A stretch of 64,000 nt of DNA, taken from assembly GCA_021613375.1 (NCBI GenBank), contig CM038726.1, positions 1,845,046-1,909,045 of the forward strand. The letters are read 5' to 3'. The translations under genes and the position numbers were made by a program. The notes under the pieces are model-generated. The model had not been told where the DNA came from. It saw only the letters and a list, made by a program, of their open reading frames with translations, and searched no databases. Below, in pieces: positions 1 through 10,564 of the stretch. How positions within the stretch are numbered: the first letter of the stretch is position 1; the number at the start of each line of letters is the position of its first letter. The stretch comes from Megaleporinus macrocephalus (lineage: Eukaryota; Chordata; Actinopteri; Characiformes; Anostomidae).

Positions 1-116
1 TATACCCCTTGTTGGTCTCTGTCTGGTAAATGTGATTGTGTACATCTCTGTGTATACAGTTGTTTTGTTTTACTCAGGGTCTTTGAGTTTTGTTATTGTT
101 TATTGTTTGTGCTTAC

Positions 117-281
117 CATCTCTGCCTGAACTTTGACTCTTGGCCACATTAGCCTGGACTTGGCATATGTATCCACCTTCCTTGCCTGCTCCATCATCAC
201 ACTGATCAGCTCCGGGGCTCGACTGGAAGGTTTAGGGTTGAGTGGGGAGTGGAGCTGGATGTTCCTCTCTCTCTCAGACAT
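117..281 (-). CDS. Possible coding exon, unrecognised
   Basis: On the minus strand an ATG at 281 opens 55 codons that end exactly at a good splice donor (GAGATG|GTAAGC; last exon base 117). The peptide is mixed and charged, with stretches such as PELISVMMEQARKVDTYAKS and MWPRVKVQAEM. It is not low-complexity, unlike most open frames nearby. The frame stays open upstream of the ATG, so the ATG could be a true start or an internal Met; a weak acceptor (ATAAACAG) lies at about 288. A dispersed repeat begins just beyond, near 297. I recognise no family. It could be an exon of an unknown minus-strand gene or chance; the donor and the composition are the only evidence. Confidence 0.25.
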
Positions 282-296
282 CAGAACGCTGTTTAT

Positions 297-775
297 GTGA
301 TGGGCAGGGACGAATTAAGTATAGTCTGGGCCCCTGGGCAACCCCCAACCCGCGTGCCTTGTGATCAAGGGCCCTCTTATGGTATGCCCTGCTCTTCTCT
401 AGGGCTCCCTGGTAGGGGCTTTCATAACCATGTCCCTCTAAAATTATGCCCCCCTCTTTCCTAGGACCCCTAATAGCCAGAAGTCGAAGTCAGAGCAGTG
501 CCACAACGCCTCGTCCATTTTCATAAGGGGCTCCAAAAGCATGGCTAGGGGCTCCAAAAGCATGGCTAGGGCCCCCAAGTGACCCTGGGGTCAAAGTCCC
601 TAAAAGTCAGCGGATCCTTATAATGGAGGGCCCTCGGAAATAAAAATATATTGTATCATAAATGTTGATGGGCATCGCAAAATGTTTTGGGTCAGGGCCT
701 AACCCTAACCCTAACCCTGACCTCAAGGGCCCCTGGGCGCTGGCCCCACTGGCCTGGTTAGTTATCCAGCCCTGG
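297..775 (+). repeat. Dispersed repeat family A, copy 1
   Basis: This stretch matches 26990-27405 over most of its length: GGACGRATTAAG, then GTCTGGGCCCCTGG, then CCAGAAGTCGAAGTC, then CACAACGCCT, and an end near GTTATCCAGCC. It is G/C-rich with many GGGCCC motifs and has no coding potential. Copy 1 also has a local duplication of GGGGCTCCAAAAGCATGGCTA at 531-570 and a three-copy TAACCC run at 699-718. The class is unknown; it is probably a non-autonomous transposon. Confidence 0.6.
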
Positions 776-1124
776 TGATGGGGACGGTGTTGATGGGGCT
801 ACCAGGTCTTGTTAGGAGAACCAGATGCTCTGCAGCTTTTGATGGAGTTTGGGAAGCATCTGTAAACTGGAGCTTGTACTTAGCGGCTGTTTTGTACTGC
901 GTAGTGTTAAAAATGCTACGTACATGAGTCTGAACGCCACAGCTACTGTCTGCCTTTACTCCAGAGCCCTGAACCTTCAAATCCAGGTCAGCAGACATCC
1001 GGTCCTTGAAACACGAAACACACCTCGCGAACTGGATGGAGCTCAAAATGTTCTTCACTGCATGATTCATTTGCATGTATTAGCGCCGCTGATGATAAAA
1101 CCTCTCTGGGATGCATGTGGAGAG

Positions 1125-1620
1125 GAGAGGAAGCAAGAGAGAGCGAGTGCCTAGGAGTGATGGAGGAAGAGAAGAGGGAGTGAGAGAGAACGCCTGGGAG
1201 TGAAAGAGAAAGAGACTGAAAGGAATAGAGGAGGGAGTGAGAGAGAGTGCCTATGAGTGAAAGAGGAAAGAGACTGAGAGGAAAAGAAGAAGGTGGGAGA
1301 GAGAGGGTTCCAAGGAGTGAAATAGAAGGAGACTGAGAGGAAGAGAAGAGGGAGTGAGAGAGAGAGTGCCTGGGAGTGAAAGAGAAAGAGACTGAGAAGA
1401 AGAGAATAGGGAGTGAGAGAGAGAGTACCTGGGATTGAAATAGGAGAGAGACTGAGAGAAAGAGAAGAAGGAGTGAGAGAGAGTACCTGGGAGTGAAAGA
1501 GAAGGAGACTGTGAGGAAGAAGAAGAGGGAGTGAGAAAGAGTGCCTGAGATTGAAATAGGAGAGAGACTGAGAGAAAGAGTGAGAGGGAGTGCCTAGGAG
1601 TGAAGGAGAAAGGAGACCAG
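1125..1620. repeat. GA-rich minisatellite, unit about 55-60 bp
   Basis: About eight degenerate copies of GAGTGAAAGAGAAAGAGACT followed by GAGAGGAAGAGAAG and GGAGTGAGAGAGAGTGCCTG. The strand asymmetry (purines on plus) produces long Ser/Leu/Phe-rich open frames on the minus strand that are not genes. The flanks 776-1124 and 1621-1820 show nothing recognisable. Confidence 0.85.
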
Positions 1621-1821
1621 TTTGGCCTCCCGTACATGTAGAGATCTCCTCCTGGGTTCTCCTGATGTGAGACGTGTAGGAGGAGGTATTCTGGTCCTCC
1701 ATCAGAAATATCAGCTCGTGTGATTAGCAGCTCCTGCTGTTGTAGGAAATTGCCATGAGCTAAGCTTATTATGGTAGCCCTCCACCTACTATCACACTGC
1801 ACTTCTGAGAGTCCTCTGCTA

Positions 1822-2125
1822 GTACAGGGTGAACCAAAAGTATCAGGACACCCTTCAATTTCGGAAGGAAAGGGAAGATGCCGTATCTAAATACCCAAGC
1901 AAGCACCAGGTGAGGGGGCCTATCTTTTAGGCTATATCCTGAACATGGCCACCACCTTGAAAGCCGCCATACTGGATCAAGGGCAAGTGATTCCAATGGG
2001 AAGGTGGTCCTGTAGCAGATCAAAGAAGACCAGAACTGTCTCAGAAATCGATTAATGCAATCAGATTTGCAAAATCTCACACCTACAGATCTGTGTTCAG
2101 CACCAGGGACAGCTCACTGAACATC
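1822..2125 (+). mobile_element. Dispersed element family B, copy 1
   Basis: It starts with TACAGGGTGAACCAAAAGT and shares blocks with 18106-18390 and 24428-24790: AAGCCGCCATACTGGATCAA, AGATCAAAGAAGACCAGAAC, CTGTCTCAGAAATCGATT and GATCTGTGTTCAGCACCAGG. The TACAGGGTG..CAAAAGT end resembles mariner/Tc1-type terminal repeats (established for that superfamily; assignment here is inference). No intact transposase is present. The block after 2125, up to about 2400, may belong to the same element but has no second copy here. Confidence 0.55.
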
Positions 2126-2399
2126 CAATGTGATGGACCTCCACACCTGCTCCACAGTATATCTGATTCTTCTCTTCATGAGGACAATTTCCAAAGGATC
2201 TGGAATGCGAAGCCATGCTGTTGTAGCACGAGCAGAATGAGGTCCTGCTGGAACAACTATGGACTTCCCAGGAAAGGACAACCTCTTAAAATCCCAATTC
2301 ACGTGATACCGATGCCCCCTACTGTATGGCAGGTGTTGCAACTTTCACAAATGAAGATCTGAATGGAACCTACAACTTGGTGTCCTTTATCTCCCCCAA

Positions 2400-4195
2400 A
2401 AGCAAGCTAGAATGTAGACCCATGGTCTTTCAGACCACCTGAGATGAGCTCAGGCCCAAAGAACTTGGCGGCGCTTCTGTATAGAATTGATTCGATGGAG
2501 AAACAAATCTGCTGTTCTCAAGATGTTCAGTTGTATCTTCTGGATATGAATCTTATTATGAGTTATTTATATTACAAACACATTTTGGACATTAACTTTA
2601 TTAGAACATTCTCATGATGGTCTTTTCCCAGAAATCTTTCCAGAAACAGAGACCTTGTTAACTACAGAGAGCTGTAAATGGGGGCTTATGTCCTTGGGGT
2701 GGGTCTCTGAAAGGTGGGACACAGTGGGAAACAAATGTCCATCTAGAAGCTGCTTTTGTCTGAATTTCCAATTAAAGCTGCACTGCAGGCTTGGATGGTT
2801 GCACGTATGCAATAAGACCTCTTCACAGCGAGTTCGTCTTAACAAGCTCTCGCTCACATCCGGGACCCCCATAGTCCTCCTATACTTGGGCAACGAGCAG
2901 GTCTGCTGGCAGCTTGCGTCCATAATAGACGCACACACATGCGGGGTGGTTGTTATCAATGAGCCAAACTTAAATAAACAGACTCTTAGTCTCTTAAAGC
3001 TCATGTAATAAATTCCTGACGTCTACACAGTTCAACCTGTTGGACCTGGAGGGCTTCTCAGAGTTGAACCTAGTCTGGGCACCAGACTGATGGGGGCAGT
3101 TAAAGAAAACAAGGGGGCAAATCGATTTATGTAGTGAAACAATGTAGTGGACCAGCGGTTTTCGTCCTGTGGGTGAAGATAATAAAGATATTGACCCCAG
3201 TTGATCTTTAGTTGATGGACTAGATTCTAGATTACTTGCTGTCTGATTGATCTGGCGGATCAGATAAACAATAAAAGGCCACTGAAGTGTGAAGTCCAGT
3301 CGTGTTCAATATGAATATGCCGAGTCACTGTTGGGGTCTTGGAGCTTCATCATTTATAGAACTCGTTGCTTGTCTTGATTTGGATTGGGTCGATTCTACT
3401 CTACCGCTTGATACCAAGAAAGCCATTTTTAGCGTGGCCGTCTATGTGGACGGATGGCCAGCAGGGGACTCTCGGACCAACACACCACCCACCCCACCAC
3501 CTTCACCCTATCTTGCTCAAAAGCAGCTAAGCTTAGCCTAAGGGTCAAGAGACAACAGCGTCCTAGTTTAACCGATAACAGAGTTACAGGGAAGGCGCGT
3601 TCATGCCGCTGGTAGAATGGCCACTAGGGGGCGTACAGAAAGTGGGTACCAGCCAAACAGTAGACGCCACTGTTTTATTCAAGATTAATAAACGTTCTGT
3701 AGAGCAGCTAATGGAAAACAGGGCTGAGCACATCTGGCTCGAATTAGAAGACAAGCGAAACAAGGTCAAGAGATTCATTCCTCATTAATAATAAATAGGC
3801 TCATCTCGAAGACGGCCACGGGTAGGAAGAGGTGGCAGAGGGGTTAAATCGTTTCTTCACTCCAGCCGCTAGTGAGTTAAACCGACTCCGGTCTTAGGCT
3901 GGTGTCAGAGGAGGCCACGCTGGAGAGGCTCAATAACACCAGTGCTCTCAAAGCGAGCGACCCTTTGGATTGGATTTAATGGGGGATGCATAGGTCAGCA
4001 GAAAGGTTCGGACCACCTTACTTACAAAGCAGCCACCCCCTCCCCACACATAGACTGACACCATTATGCGGCGGTAGGAAGTATGGGAGACCCTGGTGGG
4101 GGAATGGGATGGTGGGGAAATGATCAGGTGGAGGCAGGAGTGAAGAAGCCAGGGTTACCTTATTTCTAGGTCTCATGGTTTTCTGATGCTGATGC
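2400..4195. other. No gene recognised; intron or intergenic sequence
   Basis: Open frames here (for example 2655-3008 and its antisense, 3302-3541, 3603-3788) are short, have no family resemblance and are not bounded by convincing splice sites. I see no RNA gene and no obvious repeat. Since the RhoGAP exon at 5265 continues leftward, this is probably intron of that gene. Confidence 0.5.
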
Positions 4196-4201
4196 TGACC
4201 A

Positions 4202-4226
4202 CTCTCTCTCTCTCTCTCTCTCTCTC
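4202..4226. repeat. (TC)n microsatellite
   Basis: An uninterrupted CT/TC dinucleotide run of about 25 bases. Confidence 0.95.
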
Positions 4227-4364
4227 CCTTTGGTCTCTCGTCCTACTGTGCACAGGCGTCATAACCAATCAGGTCGCCGCCTTACCGAGACCAGCGCCCC
4301 GCCCCAGACTTTCAGAGTCGAGCATTCGGTTTGAGCTAAAAACGTCACAACTCTGGTGCTAAAA

Positions 4365-5125
4365 ATCAGGAGGTGGATCATTCTGCAGTGTTTAAACACC
4401 TCAGTGTCACTGCTGGACTGAGAATCGTCCACCAACCAAAACTATCCGGACAGCAGTGTCCTGTGGGCGGCGTCCTGTGTCCACTGATGAAGGACTAGAG
4501 GAACACAAACTGTGCAGCAGCAGATGAGCTACTGTCTCTGACTTTACGTCTACAAGGTGGACCAGCAAGTAGTAGGAGTGTCTAATAGAGTGGACAGTGA
4601 GTGGACACAGTGTTTAAACACTCCAGCAGCAGCACTGCTGTGTCTGATCCACTCACACCAGCACCACGTCAGTGTCACTGCAGCGCTGAGAATGACCCAC
4701 CTCCCTAGTAGTATCTGCTCTGTGGTGGTCCTGTGGGGGTCCTGATCATTAAAGAACAGAGTAATAAAGTATACAGAGAATCAGGTGAACTAAGTGAGTG
4801 AAGCTCCGGTATGGTTGGTGGAGCTCCTGTATGGTCAGTGGAGCTCCGGTGTGGTCAGTGGAGCTCCTGTGTGGTCAGTGGAGCTCCTGTATGGTCAGTG
4901 GAGCTCCGGTATGGTTGGTGGAGCTCCGGTGTGGTTGGTGGAGCTCCTGTATGGTCAGTGGAGCTCCGGTGTGGTCAGTGGAGCTCCGGTATGGTTGGTG
5001 GAGCTCCTGTATGGTCAGTGGAGCTCCGGTGTGGTTGGTGGAGCTCCTGTATGGTCAGTGGAGCTCCGGTGTGGTTGGTGGAGCTGATCTGAAAGAGTTA
5101 AAACTGGACAGCGTCTCTGAGCATG
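4365..5125 (+). mobile_element. Palindromic non-autonomous DNA element with internal minisatellite
   Basis: The core 4365-4745 shows a loose dyad: CACCTCAGTGTCACTGCTGG with GAATCGTCCACCAACC at one end, and CACGTCAGTGTCACTGCAGC with GAATGACCCACC in the other half. It also carries AGTGGACAGTGAGTGGACAC and GGTCCTGTGGGGGTCCTGA. I recall this as a very abundant non-autonomous element of otophysan fish genomes (memory, not searched). Its 3' part, where a single GTATGGT..GTGGAGCTGAT would be expected, is expanded into a 20-bp minisatellite (4795-5085). Past the array the element appears to resume (GAGCTGATCTGAAAG, then ACTGGACAGCGTCTCTGAG). Confidence 0.6.
4795..5085. repeat. 20-bp minisatellite nested in the palindromic element
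   Basis: About 14-15 copies of GGAGCTCCTGTATGGTCAGT with variants (CGGT for CTGT, TTGGT for TCAGT, GTGT for GTAT). Three units make 60 bp with no stop, so all three plus frames are open (peptides rich in VSGAPVWSVEL); this is an artefact of the period, not coding sequence. Confidence 0.95.
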
Positions 5126-5264
5126 TCGCTGGTTAAAGGATCCAGGGTTGGGATGATGGGCTACCCGGCGCTGTGGGGGTGGCGCTGGTTCAGGGCACGT
5201 CTCTGGTGATTGGTTTCATGTTTACACTTGTTTTCTCTGCTATTTTTCCGCTGTCGGCGTCCAG

Positions 5265-5379
5265 GTGGCTGCACTCGTCCGATTCCTGATAGGAAGCTCT
5301 CCCACCATCTTTGGCGATGAAGCGGAAAGCACATTTGCCGCACGGCCGACCGCAGCGCTGGAAACGGACGACCTCGCAG
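5265..5379 (+). CDS. Exon of ARHGAP20/TAGAP-like RhoGAP (end of GAP domain)
   Basis: An exon of 38 codons plus one base, between the acceptor TCGGCGTCCAG and the donor GCAG|GTCAGC. It encodes VAALVRFLIGSSPTIFGDE and about 19 more residues. This matches the last helix of the RhoGAP domain in ARHGAP20 (a K-V-S-L-L-I-Q-F-L-I-E-N type segment ending in IFGEE) and TAGAP (LVEFLIDNCFEIFGEN). The intron phase is 1, and the leftover G joins CT at 7933 to make an Ala codon, so it splices cleanly to the long last exon. Proteins of this family stimulate GTP hydrolysis by Rho-type GTPases in the cytoplasm. The arginine-finger part of the domain is not in the window; earlier exons must lie left of base 1, or within 1-5264 where I could not find them. 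Which paralogue it is remains undecided. Confidence 0.6.
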
Positions 5380-5587
5380 GTCAGCACTCTCCTCTCCTGC
5401 TTTACGACCGTATGAAACCGAAGTAAACCAGCGTCTGCTGTCTGCTCCTCCTGATCACTGTAGAAGGAAGTTCCTGCTCTGGCGTCTAGGAATGCCTAGC
5501 GTAGCGGCTTGATCTAGCAGTTTACATGGAAGGCTTGTGTGTCTTTGGTCACCAAGACGTGGGTCTACACCTACTTTTCACAAAGAG

Positions 5588-6990
5588 GGTGTTTCTTATA
5601 AAGTGGCCAGTTAGTGGACGTACAAGGTAGGTGTTCTAATAAAGTGGCCATTTAGTGGAAGTACAAGGTGGATGTTTCTAATAAAGTGGCCAGTGAGTAG
5701 AAGCACAAGGAAGGTGTTTCTAATAAAGTGGCCAGTTAGTGGAAGCACAAGGTAGGTGTTCCTAATAAAGTGGCCATTAAGTGGAAGTATAAGGTGGCTG
5801 TTTCTAATAAAGTGGCCACTTGGTGGAAGCACAAGGTAGGTGTTTCTAATAAAGTGGCCACATAGTGGAAGCACCAGGTAGGTGTTTCTAATAAAGTGGC
5901 CAGTTAGTGGAAGTAAAAGTTAGGTGTTTCTAATAAAGCAAAAGGTGGATGTTTCTAATAAAGTGGCCAGTGAGTGGAATCACCAGGCAGGTGTTTCTAA
6001 TTAAGTGGCCAGTTAGTGGAAGCACAAGGTGGATGTTTCTAATAAAGTGGCTGGTGAGTAGAAGCACAATGAGGGTGTTTCTGATAAAGTGGCCAGTTAG
6101 TGGAAGCACAAGGTGTAGGTTTCTAATAAAGTGGCCTCTTAGAGGAAGCACAAGGTAGGTGTTTCTAATAAAGTGGCCAGTTAGATGAAGCACCAGGTAG
6201 GTGTTTCTAATAAAGTGGCCAGTTAGTGGAAGCACAAGGTGTGTGTTTCTAATAAAGTGGCCAGTGAGTGGAAGTTTGGTGTTTCTAATAAAGTGACCAG
6301 TTAGTGTTAGTACAAGGTAGGTGTTTCTAATAAAGTAGCCAGTCAGAGGAAGCACAAGGTAAGTGTTTCTAATAAAGCAAAAGGTGTGTGTTTCTAATAA
6401 AGTGGCCACTTAGTGGAAGCACAGGGTAGGTATTTATAATAAAGTGGCCAGTTAGTGGAAGTATAAAGTAAGTGGTTCTAATAAAGTGGCCAGTTAGAGG
6501 AAGCACAAAGTAGGTGTTTCGAATAAAGTGGCCAGTGAGTGGAAACGCAAGGTAGGTGGTTCTAATAAAGTGGCCAGTTAATGGCACTAGAAGTTATGTG
6601 TTTCTAATAATGTGGCCAGTTAGTGGAAGCACAAGAAGGGTGTTTCTAAAAAAGCAAAGGGTGGGTGTTTCTAATAAATTAGCCAGTGAGTGGAAGCATA
6701 GGGTAGGTATTTATAATAAAGTGGCCAGTTAGTGGAAGTATAAAGTGGGTGTTTCTAATAAAATGGCCAGTTAGTTTAAAGTACAAGTTAGGTGTTTCTA
6801 AAAAAGTGGCCAGTTAGTGGAAGTATAAGTTAGGTGTTTCTAATAAAGTGGCCAGTTAGTGGAAGTGCAAAGCAGGTGGTTCTAATGAAGTGGCCAGTTA
6901 ATGGCACTAGAAGTTAGGTGTTTCTAATAAAGTGGCCAGTTAATGGCACTAGAAGTTAGGTGTTTCTAATAAAAGGTCCAGTGAGTGGAA
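5588..6990. repeat. 42-bp tandem repeat carrying AATAAA, in RhoGAP intron
   Basis: About 33 copies of a unit built from GGTGTTTCTAATAAAGTGG and CCAGTTAGTGGAAGCACAAG, diverging by substitutions and small indels (shortened units near 5935, 6375 and 6650). CTAATAAAGTGGCCAGTGAG also occurs in non-autonomous fish transposons that I recall, so the array probably grew from a transposon end. Most units contain the hexamer AATAAA on the plus strand, the sense strand of the surrounding gene. Confidence 0.95.
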
Positions 6991-7932
6991 GCGTGTTTTT
7001 AGAAGCAATATAGATCAAATAAAATTATCTTCTGTGTAAATAAGCTCCGCCCACATACTATTCAGTTAGCTATGTTAGTTACTCTGAGCTGCTAGTAGTA
7101 ACGTTACCTGTACTAGCTACTCTCTTTGATCTGGACATCAAACACAAAGTAGATGAAAGGTGTCTCTGTGAAACTTTCAGTTGAAGATGATCTAGCCCCC
7201 GAATCTAACAGGGACCATATAAACGACTGTAGCCCCCGAATCTCCTACCCACATGGATCTGCTCCTGAACTGTGATGTATTTATACCCAGCACGTTGATT
7301 GGCAATCGGTTTCATGGCAACAGAAGTAGCCTGGGTCTCTGTAGGCCTCAGTTGTTGGAGAATGTGGCTGGGAGCTAATAGCCCGTGGCCTTTCTTTGAG
7401 CCTGTGGTGACTGAGACACTTCACACCTAGCGAGTCCTGAGGGACAGTCCTGTGTCTAGGTAAAAATGGAAGCTGGATGCATTTCACAGCATTCTGAGAT
7501 GCATTCCAGCCAAATGTTGGGGCAGGCAGGAAAGATCTTACTGGGATAAAACCATGGAAACACAGAGATAATAAGAAGTATGATTCCAATGGACGAATCC
7601 AATGGACAAATCTCCAGCCTGAGGAGCCACAAGAGCTGGTGTTCTGAGTTTCCTCAGAACCTCCTGTGTTGTTCCTGATACACTTCCACAAACTAGTGTT
7701 CTGAAGATCAGCCTTTGATCTTAGTTCTTTGAATGAAACAGGACTCACACCTGATCATCTTCCCACTGACTGAACAAACTTTTACCCTCACAGATATAAA
7801 TACTGGATCATTTTCATCAATAAATGAAAAACCAAATCTTATATTTTCTAGGCATCACTGAATATTACGTATGCCATATGACGTTTAGGTTCCATTGTCC
7901 TTTGTTTTAGTGTCTTTCTTTCTTTGTTACAG
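6991..7932 (+). other. Rest of the RhoGAP intron and its acceptor
   Basis: No gene is evident. A loose repeat, AGCCCCCGAATCT, occurs twice (7193 and 7232). The intron ends in a clear polypyrimidine tract and acceptor, TTTCTTTCTTTGTTACAG, ending at 7932. A 155-codon open frame on the minus strand (7281-7748) has no recognisable content. Confidence 0.5.
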
Positions 7933-9935
7933 CTGATGCCACATTCCTCCTCCACTCCTCCTCAGAGGAGACAGATCAGGATGGACTTTCCTCTTCTGTC
8001 CACTCACCGGACCTGGACTCCTTTCTTCCTCTGACCACCCTACACCGAGAGGTACATCCCCTAAAGATCACCCTGGCGGCAGCAGAAGGGGCTTACAGCT
8101 GTGGGGCACTAAATTTGAAGGCATCCCGGTCCAGCGCTTCGGTCAGCTCACTTGGCATCGAAGAACTTCGAAACCGATGCCTTTCAGAACCTTCCATGTT
8201 GGCAACCCCTCCAACGCAAGTCCCACCTCACGTTCCTGTTCTCCGCCAATCCAGCTGCGATAACTCTGTGACGGGCAGTAAAACTGGCCCACCTCGGGAC
8301 CCGACATGGTTCAGCCCACTTCTGCAGGCTCGCAAAGGCGTATCAGGAAGAGGGCGGTACGCTTTCTGGAAATCTCCGCAATTCTCGACCCGCTTCCGGC
8401 ATCCTGCGCAGAGGCTCACCAGCATGTCCAGTCTTTCATCCACCACCACCACATCTTCTCTCAGCTCACTGGACAGCGCTCTGTCGTTCAGCTCCACAGA
8501 ACCTATTCCAAGCCCCAGCGAGAATCAGCCCCGGCCTTTCTTGTTCGGGGCCTCTGCCAGACTGCGCCCCCTAACTCCGGAGATGCCCAGGAAGCTGTGG
8601 AAGATGGCCTTCACTTATGAGGAGCATGATGCTGCCCTAAGAGATGGACAGAACGAGAGCAATGGAGAGAGAGACTTTCCCTGTACCCTTGAGGATGAAG
8701 CTAAAGAGGAAAACGAAGAAGAGGAAGAAGGAGAAGGAAGAGAGGGTAGAGTCCTGTCAGTGGAGAACGATAGGGATAGTGGGGCAAAAGAAACGGAGGT
8801 TGGAGAAACTTCGGTAGAGGGAGAGAGAGTGAAAAATAGAGAGATCTTGTTAGAACAAACAAAGAATTATTGTTTAGATAGTGCCACAGGTGGGGTCAGC
8901 TCTGTTGAGACATGCCCAGGCCAGGATGACTCAGAGTCTCTCTGTCACACCTGCACAGCTGGCAGTGATGAAGGAATCTCACAGGAGATCGCTGGCCAGC
9001 TGATGCCTGATAATGAGAAAAGGGAGACATCTGTCGCTCACATTCAACTAGAGCGGCCGCTCCCGAATTCTGATGTAGAGCAAACATCTGCTACCAAACA
9101 CAATCTCACGCTCCCCTTGGGCCGAGACAGGGTGAACAGGATGAAAATCACTTTCTTCCCCACTGTGGGCAGGGTCACTCTGAAACAGTCTCGCTTCAAA
9201 GGTCAGGGAGGTCAAGGGGACATAGCTGTTGAAGCTAAAGGGCCTGGGCTTCCCATAGAGGCTGAAGGTAAGCCCGGTAGCATAGCACAGGTACACATCC
9301 CTCAAACTCTGTTTTACAGGCAAAACGTTCCACTGGTGCTTCATTCCGCAGCGCTAGGAAACCCCCCCGTTAGCAACTCAGACAGTGACGATGTCGGAGG
9401 AACCGATGGCTGTTCTTGTGATAGCAAGGTGACAGAGGATGATGTCAGCAGTGGATTTAGCAGCACTGCCTCTGCTGACAGCAGCCCCTGTGCCCAAGAC
9501 TTCCCCATCGGTAAGATCATTAGCAGTAGCCTGTCTGCAGAGGACGCTGGCAAGAGCGACTCTAGCCACATAGTTGGCATTCGCCCTTCAGCTAGCGTGA
9601 GCCACACTGTTAGCATCAGTAGAGTGGAAGGCATTAGCGTCACTCCTGGTCACGCCAGCCAGCCTGCCCCCGGCAAAAGCCCCGGGACCTTGCGTCACAC
9701 CATACGCATCCGGCTGCCGACTAACGTCCGCAACACTGTCCGAGCCTACTTCAGTCACTCGGTCTCGCATGCTAACGCAGATCCTGCTGCGTCTGCGAGC
9801 GCTCCCACCAAAGCCCCGAGCAAACAGCTGTTCAGCAGCAAACTGCAATGGCAAAAACCTGCTGGTAATGCTCAGGTGCCTGCTGAAGGGGGCGCTGCTG
9901 CTAGTCCCTCACTCTCCGATGAATCTGTCGCCTGA
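7933..9935 (+). CDS. Last exon of ARHGAP20/TAGAP-like RhoGAP (C-terminal tail)
   Basis: A 2003-bp terminal exon encodes 666 residues after completing a codon split with the exon at 5265-5379. The frame is open right from the acceptor at 7932, so the first in-frame TTG near 8115 is not a start. The tail is Ser/Thr-rich and largely disordered, as in ARHGAP20 and TAGAP after the GAP domain. Features: a family-type CLSEPSM motif near 8180-8200 (compare RRYSEPSM in TAGAP, RRCSEPS in ARHGAP20), a Ser-rich SLSSLDSALSFSS block near 8425-8495, a Glu-rich acidic stretch near 8690-8750, a KITFFPTVGRVTLKQSR segment near 9142-9195, and RIRLPTNVRNTVRAYFSHS near 9706-9762. The stop TGA is at 9933-9935. The tail probably carries phosphorylation and partner-binding sites (inference). 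A different RhoGAP of the same subfamily is possible. Confidence 0.65.
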
Positions 9936-10560
9936 ATCCAAGACTAGGTGCGAGAAGGTAATAACAAGAACCAGTTTGTTGAGAGAATCTGCTTTCAGTT
10001 CTTGTTTGAAAGGGTTTCAAGGTTTTCTTCTGAACAGTTCTAACCTTTGTGTCGTGCAGTCATGCTGGAGGCTGGCTGTACTGCACACCATACAGTGAGG
10101 CTCATGCTATGGACTAAGTAGCCAAGCTGAGCACCTAATGAGCCAGGACCTCTTAAGGTGTTCCTCATTTCAGTTCTATGTCAGCTAATGAAATGGACTC
10201 TATTTGGATAGAACTGTAATCATTACCTACTGGAGGATCTGAAATCTGACTCTTAGCTTGCTTGCTAATCAGGATTTAAGCCCTACTTGAGCTGGATTAG
10301 TTGACAAGAGAAGGTCCAGTATTATAATAACTGTAAACCTGGACTGGCCATTTTAGAGGCGTTGGTAAGGATCTCCCAAATTACCCCCAAATAACCCCTA
10401 ATCTCAGAGCATTTGCACTTTTGTGCAAGTAGCCAAACCACACACAGTGGATTCAATCAACTTACCAAATAGTCAACAACAGAGATCACACTGCCTTGCC
10501 AGAGAAGCTTTCAAGATATTTTATTTTCTTTCGCCTCGTAATTCGGCCCTCAACAGAAAT
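9936..10560 (+). other. Probable 3' UTR of the RhoGAP gene and downstream sequence
   Basis: This follows the TGA directly. I saw no AATAAA in it; the first plus-strand AATAAA hexamers to the right are near 11405 and 11612, beyond a minisatellite, so the poly(A) site is unresolved. Confidence 0.35.
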
Positions 10561-10564
10561 GCTG

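Noticed and set aside
699..718. Interstitial telomeric repeat, (TAACCC)3
   Set aside because: Only three copies inside a dispersed repeat; too short to mean a fusion or healed telomere.
4794..5136. Three overlapping repeat-protein-like frames (VSGAPVWSVEL type)
   Set aside because: A 20-bp unit without stops is open in all frames every 60 bp; the sequence is a minisatellite in a transposon.
7281..7748. 155-codon minus-strand frame in the RhoGAP intron
   Set aside because: No family resemblance, many Cys/His/Trp without pattern, no splice context.
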